Source: Alentia gelatinosa (taxonomy: Eukaryota > Annelida > Polychaeta > Phyllodocida > Polynoidae). From it: a DNA stretch of 64,000 nt. The notes below the pieces were generated by a model. That model saw only the letters and a list, made by a program, of their open reading frames with translations, had not been told where the DNA came from and did not search any database. Positions 34,127 to 45,451 of the stretch are shown here, one piece after another. The position numbers were made by a program, and so were the translations under genes. Positions within the stretch are counted from its first letter, which is position 1. Each line of letters begins with the position of its first letter. The stretch is taken from the NCBI GenBank assembly GCA_950022655.1, contig OX465580.1:121689016-121753015 (forward strand), given 5' to 3'.

Positions 34127-34657
34127 TGTAGTGGGACGGGAATCCAGCAGTGTTCGTTTGTTTCACGGAAGGTGGCGCGATATGCCGATCCTTACTGTGC
34201 AGTGATTCCGGACAACGCCGCACACGAGAGTGGCGCGGTGGAGACCGGGATTACGTAACGCTTAGTATATATACTCAGCGTTCACAGTAGGTCGACAGGC
34301 TGTCCTCGCGCATCCCTTCTACGGAACGGATCCTTGGGCCCTCACTTTGCAGGCGGGTTCTTGTAACCTTCCTGGTGGTTAGGCTGATCCTCCGGATTGG
34401 CCTATCCAGCGTTACCTAGCACCTATGTGCTAGGGTACTGTACTTGTAGGGAAGATCTTCCAGATCTTTCCGGGAAGTAAGTGATTAATAAACACCCTTG
34501 TTTATTAAGTGACGTTGTTGTGTTATGTGTGAATAGGTGTGTGCAAACTAACCGAAAACCGAACCAACCTACGTAAGTGCGTAGGGTGGGATCCTGCCTG
34601 GAACTAGCGTTCCGGATTGGGGTCATCCAACCTGCTAGACAGGCGGCGACCACCACA
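34127..34657 (+). repeat. 3' long terminal repeat
   Basis: It is the same length as the 5' LTR (531 bp) with three single-base differences: one near 34312, one beside the AATAAA site, and one near 34537. It supplies the poly(A) signal for the element (AATAAA, about 34487-34492). It is followed by the GTAA target duplication. Confidence 0.95.
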
Positions 34658-34661
34658 GTAA
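34658..34661. repeat. Target-site duplication, right copy (GTAA)
   Basis: GTAA follows the terminal CA of the 3' LTR and matches the four bases before the 5' LTR. Beyond it the sequence resumes the interrupted inverted-repeat transposon that also lies to the left of the element. Confidence 0.7.
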
Positions 34662-34906
34662 CAATTTTTGCCTCTTTTAGGACCGTTGCTAGGTGGGTTA
34701 TATCCTTCATAACAGAACGTCTTCCAGTAAGCTAGGAAAAAAGTAAACAATAAAAACTGCAAAAGATATCCTGGAATTCTGAGGAGCACCTTTAAAAAAC
34801 GGACTGACACTTCGATCGTTGTCACTATTGCCTGAAGTTAGTCCTAATCGTAATTGTTCAACAAATATCGTTCTTAGTTTTAAAAACACCTCTCCTGGCT
34901 GGGGAC
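34662..34906. mobile_element. Right inverted end of the split transposon
   Basis: Read on the minus strand it gives GTGTTTTTAAAACTAAGAAC, AGTGTCAGTCCG, AATTCCAGGATATCTTTTGC and AACCCACCTAGCA. These are in the same order as 21.76-21.98 kb, so the terminal inverted repeat is over 200 bp long. Confidence 0.7.
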
Positions 34907-35389
34907 ACGTCTAAGGGTGTCGTGGGTGATTCAAAATAACAAATAAAAGCTATTTAATTCATTTGAACTATCGGAAATATATTTATTATGATTTTAATTA
35001 AAACTGGAGGTCTCAGATGGAGAATTACTTTGCTATTTACTTAGATTAACATACATTCATAAATGATGAAATTAGTTCCCAAAAATACCACTATGTGCCA
35101 CCACCTGCAGTATACACAGCCTCTCTTTCAAGTCTCCTCAAAAGTCTCCTACAGGTTTATTTTCTCCTGGGGCTCTCTCAAAGGAGACTTCAGCCACGGA
35201 CTTGGAAGACCTGGATTGGCAACACAGGGGTGCTGGCCTATCTATCTATGCCTCGGCATTGTTCTCTAGTTCCCGTTTTTGCCACCAGGGCGGCTCCACC
35301 ACAGCTCCAGAGTGTTTTCTGTCTTTAACCACTAAAAACTCATTAAAAGGTGCAATAATATTTATCAACATATTTGGAATGTAGTTTGA

Positions 35390-36576
35390 AAAGACCAGAA
35401 ACAGATTTTTCAAGTCTTGCTGGAAAGAAAACCATATTTTGACAGTTTTTTGCTGACCATTTCAAATACCATTGCTGAGTGGTGTTTGGAGGAAAAGTCA
35501 CCCAATTTGTGCCAATTGTTTGGAAACTCCCAGACCACCTAGAGCCATAAAGACAACTGTTCTGTGTAGAAACATAGCTGGAATCGACCAACAAATAGTT
35601 AATTAAGGCCTGATAGATGGGTAATATTTTGAAAAATTTGACTTTCTGGGGCTGACCATGTGAAAATGACTGATTTCTCAAGGGCGCTCAGAGCTAAAGT
35701 CACCCAATTTGTGCCAATTGTTTGGAAACTCCCAGACCACCTAGAGCCATAAAGACAACTGTTCTGTGTAGGAACATAGCTGGAATCGACCAACAAATAG
35801 TTAATTAAGGCCTGCTAGATGGGTAATATTTTAAAAAGTTTGACTTTCTGGGGCTGACCATGTGAAAATGACTGATTTCTCAAGGGCGCTCAGAGCTAAA
35901 GTCACCCAATTTGTGCCAATTGTTTGGAAACCCCCAGCAGACATAGAGCCATAAAGACAACTGTTCTGTGTAGGAACATAGCTGGAATCGACCAACAAAT
36001 AGTTAATTAAGGCCTGCTAGATGGGAAATAGTTTTAAAAGTTTGACTTTCTGGGGCTGACCATGTGAAAATGACTGATTTCTCAAGGGCGCTCAGAGCTA
36101 AAGTCACCCAATTTGTGCCAATTGTTTGGAAACTCCCAGACCACCTAGAGCCATAAGTATAACTGTTCTGTGTAGGAACATAGCTGGAATCGACCAACAA
36201 ATAGTTAATTAAGGCCTGCTAGATGGGTATTATAATAGTTTTAAAAGTTTGACTTTCTGGGGCTGACCATGTGAAAATGACTGATTTCTCAAGGGCGCTC
36301 AGAGCTAAAGTCACCCAATTTGTGCCAATTGTTTGGAAACTCCCAGACCACCTAGGGCCATTAATACAACTGTTCTGTGTAGGAACATAGCTGGAACCGA
36401 CCAACAAATAGTTAACTAAGGCCTGTTAGATGGGTAATATTTTTAAAAGTTTGACTTTCTGGGGCTGACCATGTGAAAATGACTGATTTCTCAAGGGCGC
36501 TCAGAGCTAAAAGGTCACCCAATTTGTGCCAATTGTTTGGAAACTCACAGACCACCTAGAGTCATAAAGACAACTG
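35390..36576 (-). repeat. Satellite array 1, 202-bp period
   Basis: GACTTTCTGGGGCTGACCAT recurs at 35640, 35842, 36044, 36251 and 36453, a period of 202 bp (207 once). The units contain CATAGCTGGAATCGACCAAC and TTAATTAAGGCCT. There are about five and a half copies, 90% or more alike by eye. Confidence 0.95.
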
Positions 36577-37830
36577 ATGGGACAGTTGGAATTAGGGTTC
36601 TAAGTGCACTAGATTTTTTTTTAAGTTACGGCACATTTTGTGTCAGTTTGGGTCAGGTCGGCAGTCAAAATTCCCTGATTTTCAAGGGAAAAATCCAGAA
36701 AATCCAGATTCTGAAATTATTCCCATGCCCCTAGGCCTTAATGAAGTATTTGTCCGTCGATTCCAGATATATACCTACATGGGACAGTTGGAATTAGGGT
36801 CATAAGTGCACTAGATTTTTAAAAAGTTACGGCACATTTTGCCTTAGAATAGTTGGTGTCGGCGGGCAAATTTCCCTGATTTTCAGGCAGTCAGTCTTGG
36901 GGAAAAATAATTTCCATCCATTCCCATGTCCCTAGGCCTTAATGAAGTATTTGTCAGTCGATTCCAGATATATACCTATATGGGACAGTCGGAATTAGGG
37001 CTCTAAGGCACTAGATTTTTTTTAAGTTACGGCACATTTTGTGTCAGTTTGGATCGGGTCGGCAGTCAAAATTCCCTGTTTTTCCAGGGAAAAATCCAGA
37101 AAATCCAGATTCTGAAATTATTCCCATGCCCCTAGGCCTTAATGAAGTATTTTTCAGTCAATTCCAGATATATACCTACATGGGACAGTTGGAATTAGGG
37201 TCCTAAGTGCACTAGATTTTTTTAAAGTTACGGCACATTTGGCCTTAGAATAGTTGGGGTCGGCGGGCAAATTTCCCTGATTTTCAGGCAGTCAGTTTTG
37301 GGGAAAAATAATTTCCATCCATTCCCATGTCCCTAGGCCTTAATGAAGTATTTGTCAGTCGATTCCAGATATATACCTATATGGGACAGTTGGAATTAGG
37401 GTTCTAAGTGCACTAGATTTTTTTTTAAGTTACGGCACATTTTGTGTCAGTTTGGGTCGGGTCGGCAGTCAAAATTCCCTGATTTTCCAGGGAAAAATCC
37501 AGAAAATCCAGATTCTGAAATTATTCCCATGCCCCTAGGCCTTAATGAAGTATTTGTCAGTTGATTCCAGATATATACCTACATGGGACAGTTGGAATTA
37601 GGGTCCTAAGTGCACTAGATTTTTAAAAAGTTACGGCACATTTTGTCTTAGAATAGTTGGTGTCGGCGGGCAAATTTCCCTGATTTTCAGGCAGTCAGTC
37701 TTTGGAAAAAATATTTTCAATTCATTGCCATGTCCCTAGGCCTTAATGAAGTATTTGTCAGTCGATTCCAGATATATACCTATATGGGACAGTTGGAATT
37801 AGGGTTCTAAGTGCACTAGATTTTTTCTAG
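36577..37830 (+). repeat. Satellite array 2, 201-bp period with alternating unit types
   Basis: GGGACAGT.GGAATTAGGG recurs at about 36578, 36781, 36982, 37182, 37383, 37584 and 37785. Units alternate between type A (GTGTCAGTTTGGGTC...AATCCAGAAAATCCAG) and type B (CTTAGAATAGTTGG...GGCAGTCAGT). This makes a 402-bp higher-order repeat of three A-B pairs. Confidence 0.95.
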
Positions 37831-38970
37831 TATCTTGGGATTAATTCCAATTATAAATGAGTATATCTGATGTTTTGTACAATTTAGCCAATATTAACAA
37901 ATAAAACAGGACAATTTATATTTGCTTAATTTACATATGAAATGTACTGAAAAATATGGTGTTATTCAATTAATCATGTTTGATTTTTAAAACTTAAATA
38001 ATGTAAGTAGTACCATACATGCACTATATTCTGTGAAAAATTGAGGAAAATGACATGGGTTTTAGTATGTGAAAAACAACTTTTTAGAATTTCTATATTT
38101 TCTTATATAAAATTATCATAATATTGATCTCTAAATGAAAAGCTAGCATGGTGAGCACCGATTTTGAAGTCAGATATGTACTCTATAATACTTAGAGATC
38201 ATTATATATATATCCAAGTTTCAGGGAAATGACATGGGGTTTTAATTTTCAGTCCAAATTGTCTGATATGCCTTTAATTCCATATTAATTCACAACTGAA
38301 ACTATATAAACATCACATAGGCATCATAGTTCTGATTAATATGCATTTTAAATCACATTTCTACTCCTATTACATGCTGAGATATGGAAACCCAACCCAA
38401 CTCCTTGTGGTGAAAACTGAAACTACAGTAAACTGTAGTGCCGCCTAGCGGCAAAAACGGAAACTAGCGATCAACCCGTGAACGCAGTCAAGCGTAGCCG
38501 AGGCGAACAGATCACAGAACAAACACGGCAATGGCCCGCGTTTCCTATCCAGAGATATAAGTCCGTGCTTCAGCCGAGGATTTCTCTCCCTCCCGAGGAC
38601 AGGGTAAATCGAACGAGATTGAGGAGATCTCCTGAAAATTATCCTCAGTGGAGCTATCCCTCCTGGGCACTCTCCTCGCCCAGGAGAGTTGAAAATAAAA
38701 CGACCCCCAGGTATTCTGGGGCCCGTTTGATATTCAACATTTATATCAGACCTTATGGAGGGCTAATACTGTCTTAGCGAGCAGGCATAAATATTCTTAA
38801 ACGACTACCCTTGTATAAAGTACAGAAAAGGGTCTTTTATGTACGATCCTATATCATTAAACGAGCCCCTGGTGTGCCGGCCTCGGTAATCGTGATTACC
38901 TTAGTAGACCACAACCAAATATTGTGAAATTATAATAAAAGTGTCCCCGTGCTCCAGGAGTGGGCGCACC
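37831..38970. other. Intron interval, no gene seen
   Basis: AT-rich sequence to 38.4 kb, then a CG-richer block (38.44-38.78 kb) containing GCCGCCTAGCGGC and a CCTGGGC...GCCCAGG pair. There is one 99-codon frame without recognisable features. Nothing here can be supported as coding. Confidence 0.4.
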
Positions 38971-38973
38971 AGG

Positions 38974-39778
38974 GCCCTGTTTCATAAGTAGCGGAAAGTA
39001 GCGGCTGGGATAGCGAGACGAACAACGTACCTATTAATTCTGCGTTTCATAACAACTCACGCTATTCAGCAGTTTCGTTCGTTCGTTATTTTCGGGTATT
39101 CTCTCGTTGTTCAGGCAATATCACTCTCCCAGCAGATATTTTGAGTTCTTTATCTTATATTGGACTACATGATCTATGTTTGGAGAGTGTACCATCTAGG
39201 CTGGGGAGATGGGGAGGGTGGGGGGCAAGGGGGAAGGCGGCTGGGCTGCCAGCCAGTGTAGTTGCAGTGTAGTTGCAAGGGGCATGGGTAAACCTTTTCT
39301 ATTTTTTAATTATATGTATATATATGAATATGCCAAACGTAAGTAACATTTATGCTATATGTACAGGGCAATATATACATATCTAACACTTACATAATTT
39401 TAGTATCAGATGAAAAAATTCTTTGAAAATATAAGAAAATTTGAATAAAGTTATGGGATACAAAAAGAAGTACTCACTACAAATATTGTTCAATTTGAAT
39501 GTGATTTAGTGTTTGTAAAAGAAATATTTCTACTGCTATTGGGGCTGTACGAGAGGGTCGGCCCTCTCGTAAATAGAGGGAGCTTTTTCTCCCAAATAGC
39601 GGACGTATAGCCGAGCGTCAGTTTTGTATGCAACGGAACCTACCGCCATTTCCTCTCGCTCACTCGAGGAGCGGACGAGGCCATAAAACCTATGTGCTTA
39701 TGCAACGGGAGCTCACGCTATTAACGAACAAACCGCTATTAACGGTCCTTCCGCTGCTTTTGAAACAAGGCCCAGGAC
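38974..39778. mobile_element. Inverted-repeat element with GGGCCTTGTTTC ends
   Basis: It begins AGGGCCCTGTTTCATAAGTA and ends TTTTGAAACAAGGCCCAGG. The ends are rich in AGCGG, GCTATT and GAACGA words in both orientations. The middle (39.18-39.55 kb) is AT-rich. A GACGAGAGGG-type palindrome lies at 39.55 kb. Confidence 0.65.
39548..39580. repeat. ACGAGAGGGT / ACCCTCTCGT palindrome, copy 2
   Basis: TACGAGAGGGTCGGCCCTCTCGTAAATAGAGGG resembles 6724-6755 (TACGAGAGGGTAGACCCTCTCGTGAACAGAGG). Both have the same palindrome followed by the same AGAGG tail, so they are two members of a dispersed family. Confidence 0.7.
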
Positions 39779-40921
39779 TGCCGGGACTACTGTGAAACAG
39801 GTGTAAAGTTAGCATTAGCCTACGAAGATGATAAATATTTAGTGGGGGAAGATACAACTAGAAATCACCAACTGTGCCTGAATGGCCTACAATCGTTAAC
39901 TGCCTAAAGCTGGGCTTCCAATACTAGGTCTATGGAACATATTGCAATAGCAATCACTCTCCCAATCCTTTTTTCCCATGATCACTAATAAAGATGTTGC
40001 TGTCTAAGAGGACACCACCCAGATTATTGCTACCCAGATTATTTCAATTACTTGCAGCCCATTAAAAACGACTTCCAATAAGTAGGAAAATAAATATAGG
40101 TTCATCTCCTATGAATGAGTGTGGAATTCCTAAAGTGGACTGTTATAGGTCTCTGCCCCCTGTTATCATGTCATTACATATATAACAGGACAGATTTGAT
40201 AATTAGATGACAAGAAAAAGTGTTGGTTTATCCAGTCAGCAGGTCATTTAGAGCCCTATAGCAAATAATAGCCAGCTCCTTTCTTGGCCCTTGAGCCAAA
40301 TAGCCAGCACTACAGCCAGCCAATATTGGGTTGAGCCGGCTGTCTTAAAACCTAGTCACACCTTAATATCGCAAACAGTGGTCTCTGAGCCTAATATTCC
40401 CAAAGGTTGACTAAGACATTAAAATATGGCAGCAGAAACTGTGTCATATTTCTAAGGATTGGTGAACGAGAAACAGACACACCAACAAAATTTCATTACC
40501 GATTATCATGAAATTTAGCATAGCTGACAAACTGTTTTCTTGTGACCAACAAAATGTACACAGTTGGGAATCGCAGGTGGTCAACAGAGTTACAGCTGCA
40601 ATAATCGGACACCACCTATTCAATAATCTGTTCGGTAGGTGGACACTTAGTTCCGACTTTTACTGTAGCTGAGAAATGCTATATACTTTTTAATCATTGG
40701 ACTTCAAAGACCAATGTCATTATGCAATTACAATATATGTTGGGGTCTCTGCTGGCCAATAGAAAAACCACTCATCACAAACTCGCATTCATGTATTCCA
40801 GTCACATTATAGTGCTTTTCAGATCATGAAAAAAAGATCAAGGTGCTATATAATCAACAGAAAAACAGACAAGCTGATTAAATTAAAAGTGAATTTATTT
40901 TGGGGTAATTATACATCGAAA

Positions 40922-40939
40922 TGGGGGGGGGGGGGGGGG
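40922..40939. repeat. Poly-G run
   Basis: An uninterrupted run of about 17 G beside the hammerhead-like motif. Similar long G or C runs occur near 43.61, 57.97 and 58.55 kb. Confidence 0.9.
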
Positions 40940-40960
40940 AGTTTGAATAAATGATTTGCA

Positions 40961-40998
40961 ACGTTTCGTCTACATTTAGTAGACTTCTTCAGGCAGTG
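40961..40998 (-). ncRNA. Hammerhead-like motif of a retroelement tail
   Basis: On the minus strand, CTGAAGA is followed by AGTCTACTAAATGTAGAC and then GAAACG. CUGANGA, a closed helix II (GUCUAC/GUAGAC) and GAAA in this order form the hammerhead ribozyme core reported in Penelope-like retroelements. There is one extra A before helix II, and I found no matching helix III closing strand, so this is probably a decayed or partial motif. Confidence 0.35.
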
Positions 40999-41047
40999 TG
41001 TGAAAAAAAAGACTAGAATGGGGCAAGCCAATTAATAGAGCACTTAC

Positions 41048-41188
41048 CTTAGGATCAGGAAGTGTGTTGAAGAGCTCAGATGTTTTGTTGTCTAACTTGG
41101 GGATGGTTAAATTAGTCATCCGGCTTCGGGGTAAGATCTTAGCAAAGACTTCAAACTCCAGGACATCCACCACGGGTCCTGGATATTT
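41048..41188 (-). CDS. Candidate exon, start of the mesothelin-like helical region
   Basis: This 141-bp exon encodes 47 residues, phase 0 to phase 0. The donor is a consensus GTAAGT (41047-41042). The acceptor chosen is CATTCCATTCAAAAG; a second AG 10 bp further in (ATCCAG) would give phase 1 and does not fit the preceding exon. The peptide (GPVVDVLEFEVFAKILP, later SELFNTLPDPK) alternates hydrophobic positions as in the helical repeats of mesothelin-family proteins. The next recognised exon is 23 kb away, beyond the retrotransposon, and does not match in phase, so at least one exon between them is missing. Confidence 0.55.
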
Positions 41189-42149
41189 CTTTTGAATGGA
41201 ATGATGAAAGAAGATGTCATGGATTTCACATCAAGTATTAGGTCTCTGTTTTCTCTCACTTTGTTCTCATTCCCCTTTTTGGACCTCACTTTCTTTTTCA
41301 ATCTAGGGAATGCACACTGTCTGAATCAATCTAGGTGTGGTAATGTCAAATGCTTCTTAAAATTCTCCCTATCTCTAATTTTAGAATTTTATGTTTTTGT
41401 CTTTATATATACAGAGAAAAAACAAAATTAACTATGACAATGTTTGTTTGTATTAATATTTACAAATCCACCTATGTCAATGTAAATGGATGCACACATG
41501 TTATGCTCTAATAATAAAACCTCGAAATAATCAACTCATGATTGATCATATCTCAAATTGTAATAAATACCAAAACATAAAGGGTATGCGCAATTTGCTT
41601 AATGTAGATTTTAACTACGGCAGGAATATGCAACTCCTAAATCCATTATCATCAGTAATCTGGATATCACTATATGATAAACGAGGAGCAAATCAAAGAT
41701 TAAATTCAAAACTAAACAGATTACCTGTAGCAATCATCTTCATTCCCCGTATTACAGGGGTCAGGTTCTTTGGGGCAAGTTAAGTTCCACTTTGCAAAAG
41801 AGTGGTAGCGAGTTCATAAGAGAGGTTAAAGTAATGTACTCAGTGTATGATTGGTCTATGTAACCTCTTTTCATTACCATATTTACCCATTATATACATC
41901 ACCCATACATTACCTTTCGTATAACTTTAAATGCCCTTATCGCCTGTAATTTGGAACTTGTCTTGTTCTATGTACACTTGCTTACCTACAGTGGAAGATC
42001 TTACCTTGATATTAGAACTGTTTGTATTGAATGAAAAAATATTTTTTTAAAAGCAAAGTTCTCCAGCTCAGTTCAAATGATTGAAGGTGAACATATCTAT
42101 CAAAAAAGGTGGCAAGAATGACCTAAAATGAATATAGGTTAATATTTAC

Positions 42150-42263
42150 CATGGCGACGAGCATACGCTCCGTAGTGTGTGCAGTTTTGGAGCTGCTCAT
42201 TTCCTCGAGGTCATGTTTGTCAGGTTTTACCAGATTCCTACACTGCCGTTTTGACAGCCTGTT
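42150..42263 (-). CDS. Candidate exon, helical connector
   Basis: This 114-bp exon encodes 38 residues, phase 0 to phase 0. The acceptor is TGATTTACAG and the donor GTAAAT (42149-42144). It is the only open frame of the three across the segment. The translation includes KRQCRNLVKPDKHDLEEM, which is charged and likely helical. It fits in phase with the exons at 44.3 and 41.1 kb. No family signature of its own is visible. Confidence 0.5.
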
Positions 42264-44266
42264 CTGTAAATCACCACAAGGAAATTTCTGCATTTTATTC
42301 CAAAACGGAAAGAAGGTAAAGAAACACTGCTATTATTATATACCTATGCATGCTATGTAAATACTCACCGCTGCTGGGAGGTGCACTAATTCTGTCCATA
42401 CTGTGTAGTATGCCATGTACCTTTGTACCTAGATACAGATTGTCTAAGCTTTACTACAGCATGCTTTGACCCTACTACATACTTTGGACCTTACAAAGGC
42501 GTACTTTGACCCTACTAAAGCGTGCTTTGAAAAAATGATGCACTATGATTCAATGGGAGGCCGGAAGCACTGATTTGGGCAGAACATTCTAAAATGGCAG
42601 ACGCCAACGCTTCGTGAGTTTAGAGACGTTATATAAACTTCCAGTAAAGAGTAGAATTACATTATGCATAGATAACAAGGTGGGTGTTGCATGCGATACA
42701 GTTTACATTGTTCATATATATGCAAAATAAATAAATAAATAACAGCAAGTTCACTTGACGGAATCCACAGCGGATAGACTGGATGTCAGTAACCACAGCA
42801 ACATGATGTTGGCAATGCTTTGAGCAGACGTTGGCTGCCGCATCGTGAGTTCAGAGATGGTTTACAAATGCCCCGTCACGACTAAACAGGTGCAATGACC
42901 AAAATCAAAGTATCTAATGTGGATCATCCTGCGAACTCATTCTGGACGAATCCTTCAGAGACACTTCAAGAAGTATGTGAGTATTGCCGTCATTACTATG
43001 TTTTTACATAGACCCTATTGAGGTATCCCACAATTCAGTCTGTTCACAAGTTCCGGTTTTCGCTGGTTACCGACGTGGTATGCTGATAGACCCTTTACCC
43101 GTAACCCAGAATTAATGCAGTTTAACGGTTTTCAGAAATCTTCAAATTGAAATTCTGATGCCAGAAATGGAAATTTCAGCTATTTCTACATGGAAATCCG
43201 AAATTATATTCAGTTTCTCCAATTATAAATCAGAAAACTGTGGTTCATGTTGTCGTAGTGCGGCCAGTCAATCGGGAGCGGAACTTTGCTTTACCCGGGG
43301 CGATAATCGGGAGTTTAGTAACCTCTGGAGGCTCTATATCATTCACAGCACAGACCAGTGTATGTTGGACCAGTGTCTGTTGCTTGCAGATCAGTCTACC
43401 CACCCCTTGTATACCATCCACACACTATCCACTCATACAATGAGGTGGCCTGCTTGATGGGCAGACATAGTTGAGGTGACCCCTTAATGAGAGTGGCTTG
43501 TAACTATATTGTATTTTTTTTTTTTTTTTATCATGATTTGATGGGTTATAAAGTACAAAAACTAGAATTAGATTCAAACTTCACTTGCAAAGAGGGTCAT
43601 TTTGACTAGACCCCCCCCCCCGTTGTATTCAGAACATGTGTTTATCAGTGCAGAAGCGTTTCACTCACGTCACCTAATTTCTGACCAAGACTCCTTGAAA
43701 AGGGTGTTTCGTGGTGCAGGATTACTCAGAATGCAGGTAAAATTACAGAAAGCATTCTTGTTTAATTCTAATTTCTAATCCCCCCTATTCCCTGTACGAT
43801 TTGTATGCCTGGTTTTTCTTTACTTGTATCAAAGTCTTCTTTCCAAAAGCATGATTCAGAATTAGTGTTATCATTTGTCAGTAGCAGCGTTTTACCTATT
43901 CTGTCAATTTTTCTGTTAAATACTTCGAACTTCAAAGTCTGGTCCTTTATCTCTAGCAAATATGTTATTGGAATTGGGTAACAGTGAACCAATGTGTGTG
44001 TGAGGATAACTGGGACAAGTGTTTGAATTTGTGTGTAGTTGTCGGGCTTTGTGAGCCGAGGTGTCTGGTCCACGAATGGGAGATTTGTCAGTCTGTGACC
44101 CTAGCGTGGCTGGTCAGATGAATTAATAGTTATTCACGCCTCAAAAATCTAAATAATTGGATCCGCCTGAGAACAATGTAATTCCTTTTGATATTTTGAT
44201 AATTAATCTTCATCTGAAATGGTAAATGCAGACAGGTTTTCTTTGAGAGTACAAAGATCTACCCAC
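42264..44266. other. Intron interval, no gene seen
   Basis: Mostly unique-looking AT-rich sequence. It holds a segment shared with 51.75 kb (at 43.26 kb), a T-run (43.51 kb) and a C-run (43.61 kb). No exon fits. Confidence 0.4.
43255..43345 (+). repeat. Dispersed repeat, copy A (GCGGCCAGTCA...GGGAGTTTAGTAAC)
   Basis: GTGCGGCCAGTCA, CCCGGGGCGATAATCGGGAG and TTTAGTAACCTCTGGAGGCT match 51.75-51.84 kb in order and orientation. Confidence 0.75.
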
Positions 44267-44333
44267 CTCTAATTGCTTGGGTGATTGGGATGTCCCTGGG
44301 AATCCTTTACTGCAGACTTCATTTTCCTTTCCG
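44267..44333 (-). CDS. Candidate exon, Cys-containing spacer
   Basis: This 67-bp segment has a good acceptor (TTTCCTTACCAG) and a donor GTGGGT (44266-44261). Starting in phase 2 and ending in phase 0 it encodes 22 residues including GKENEVCSKGFPGTS. It joins in phase both to the micro-exon before it and to the 42.2-kb exon after it. I do not recognise a domain; it lies in the connector between the vWA and mesothelin-like parts. Confidence 0.5.
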
Positions 44334-44957
44334 CTGGTAAGGAAATATACATTAATAATGTAATCAATATTGTTTCGGGTTTAGATCCACTCCGATCGGA
44401 CCAATGTTCAATGAAACAAGAAAGGTGAAAGGTGATAATGTTATGTAAACCCGGAGCTATGTCAGTTCTCATGCTGGTCCGAACCATGCCTCACTGACGA
44501 TTTCGAATCACATAAGCCTTTATGTTTATCTTTTTTTCTAAATATTTTATTTTACTTTGAGAGTACATAGGCAATCATACCATTATGTTTGCACCTCCCA
44601 ACCTAGGGACCAATTATCAATATGCATCGATTATCCTAGATATATTGTCTTTGTTGACTTAGATGTTGGTTTTGCATTGATAAAATAATCATCCAATCTC
44701 ATCAAGCCCATTTATCATCAACTACACCATCAAATCAACCGAGATTGAATTGAATGTAATCTTCTGTATTCAGAACTTCTCTCGGAAGATCTGTCTATGT
44801 GAAACATGTTTGTTTCATCTTATTTTAGAAGATATAGCCTATATTTCTTCAGAACTAACCATTTCTAACATATTTATAGACCTAGTAATGATTTTCAGGA
44901 AATTGTAAACATACAAAATGATAGACCCATCCCTGGTATAGAATAAAATGAACAAAG

Positions 44958-45235
44958 AATTCCACTTTTGAGTCCACCTACTACGATATGGCTCCGATAT
45001 AGCCTACGATGCATCTTCCAATAAAAAATCAAAATCGCGTCGGAAGGTTACGTGATATCGGGGCAGTTGACCACGTTTCTGCGATTAGACACCGATAAAA
45101 CCCCATACAATGCGTGGTAGATTAGCTTGTCTAGACATATGTCTACGATTTTGCAACTTCCCGATATGGCACCGATTTTGACATTTTGTATCGGTCCCAT
45201 ATTGGGAGGCCTAAGATTCTATCGTAGAAGGTGGA
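44958..45235. mobile_element. Possible small element with CGATATGGC words
   Basis: CCTACTACGATATGGCTCCG on the left and CGATATGGCACCG...TCTATCGTAG on the right. Forms of CCGATA/TATCGG recur between them. The borders are uncertain. Confidence 0.4.
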
Positions 45236-45451
45236 CGCCGGGCCTAAGCACTAGAATCCTATCTACGTTGAAAATGCAATCCCCATCACAGAAGCTCACC
45301 AACCATGTAATCTTCACACAGATCCTACTCCATGAATATGTAGACATCCATTGTGTCCTTCTGTTGTAGCAAAAGCATAGCGTGGTGTTGACACTTCTAC
45401 AATATTTTACCATGTTGCATGATAAGCATAAGGATGATTATTTCTACCTAC

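Larger units (their letters stand above)
22273..34657 (+). mobile_element. Ty3/gypsy-type LTR retrotransposon with an extra 3' ORF module
   Basis: This full-length 12.4-kb element has two 531-bp LTRs, a primer-binding site, gag, pol in the order protease-RT-RNase H-integrase (Ty3/gypsy order), an extra two-ORF module, a polypurine tract and a 4-bp target duplication. It lies in an intron of the host gene in antisense orientation, inside an older inverted-repeat transposon. The LTRs differ at 3 of 531 positions, which implies a recent insertion. Gag and pol nevertheless carry single-base frameshifts, so this copy looks non-functional unless the shifts are sequencing errors. I cannot name the clade: the primer site suggests tRNA-His, and I see no chromodomain. 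Confidence 0.93.

Noticed and set aside
35390..37830. CRISPR-like repeat array
   Set aside because: The units are contiguous 200-bp satellite monomers without unique spacers, in an animal genome.
41990..42040. Tiny exon candidates of 13 or 32 bp on the minus strand beside two GTAAG sites
   Set aside because: Either would break the phase agreement between the 42.2 and 41.1 kb exons.
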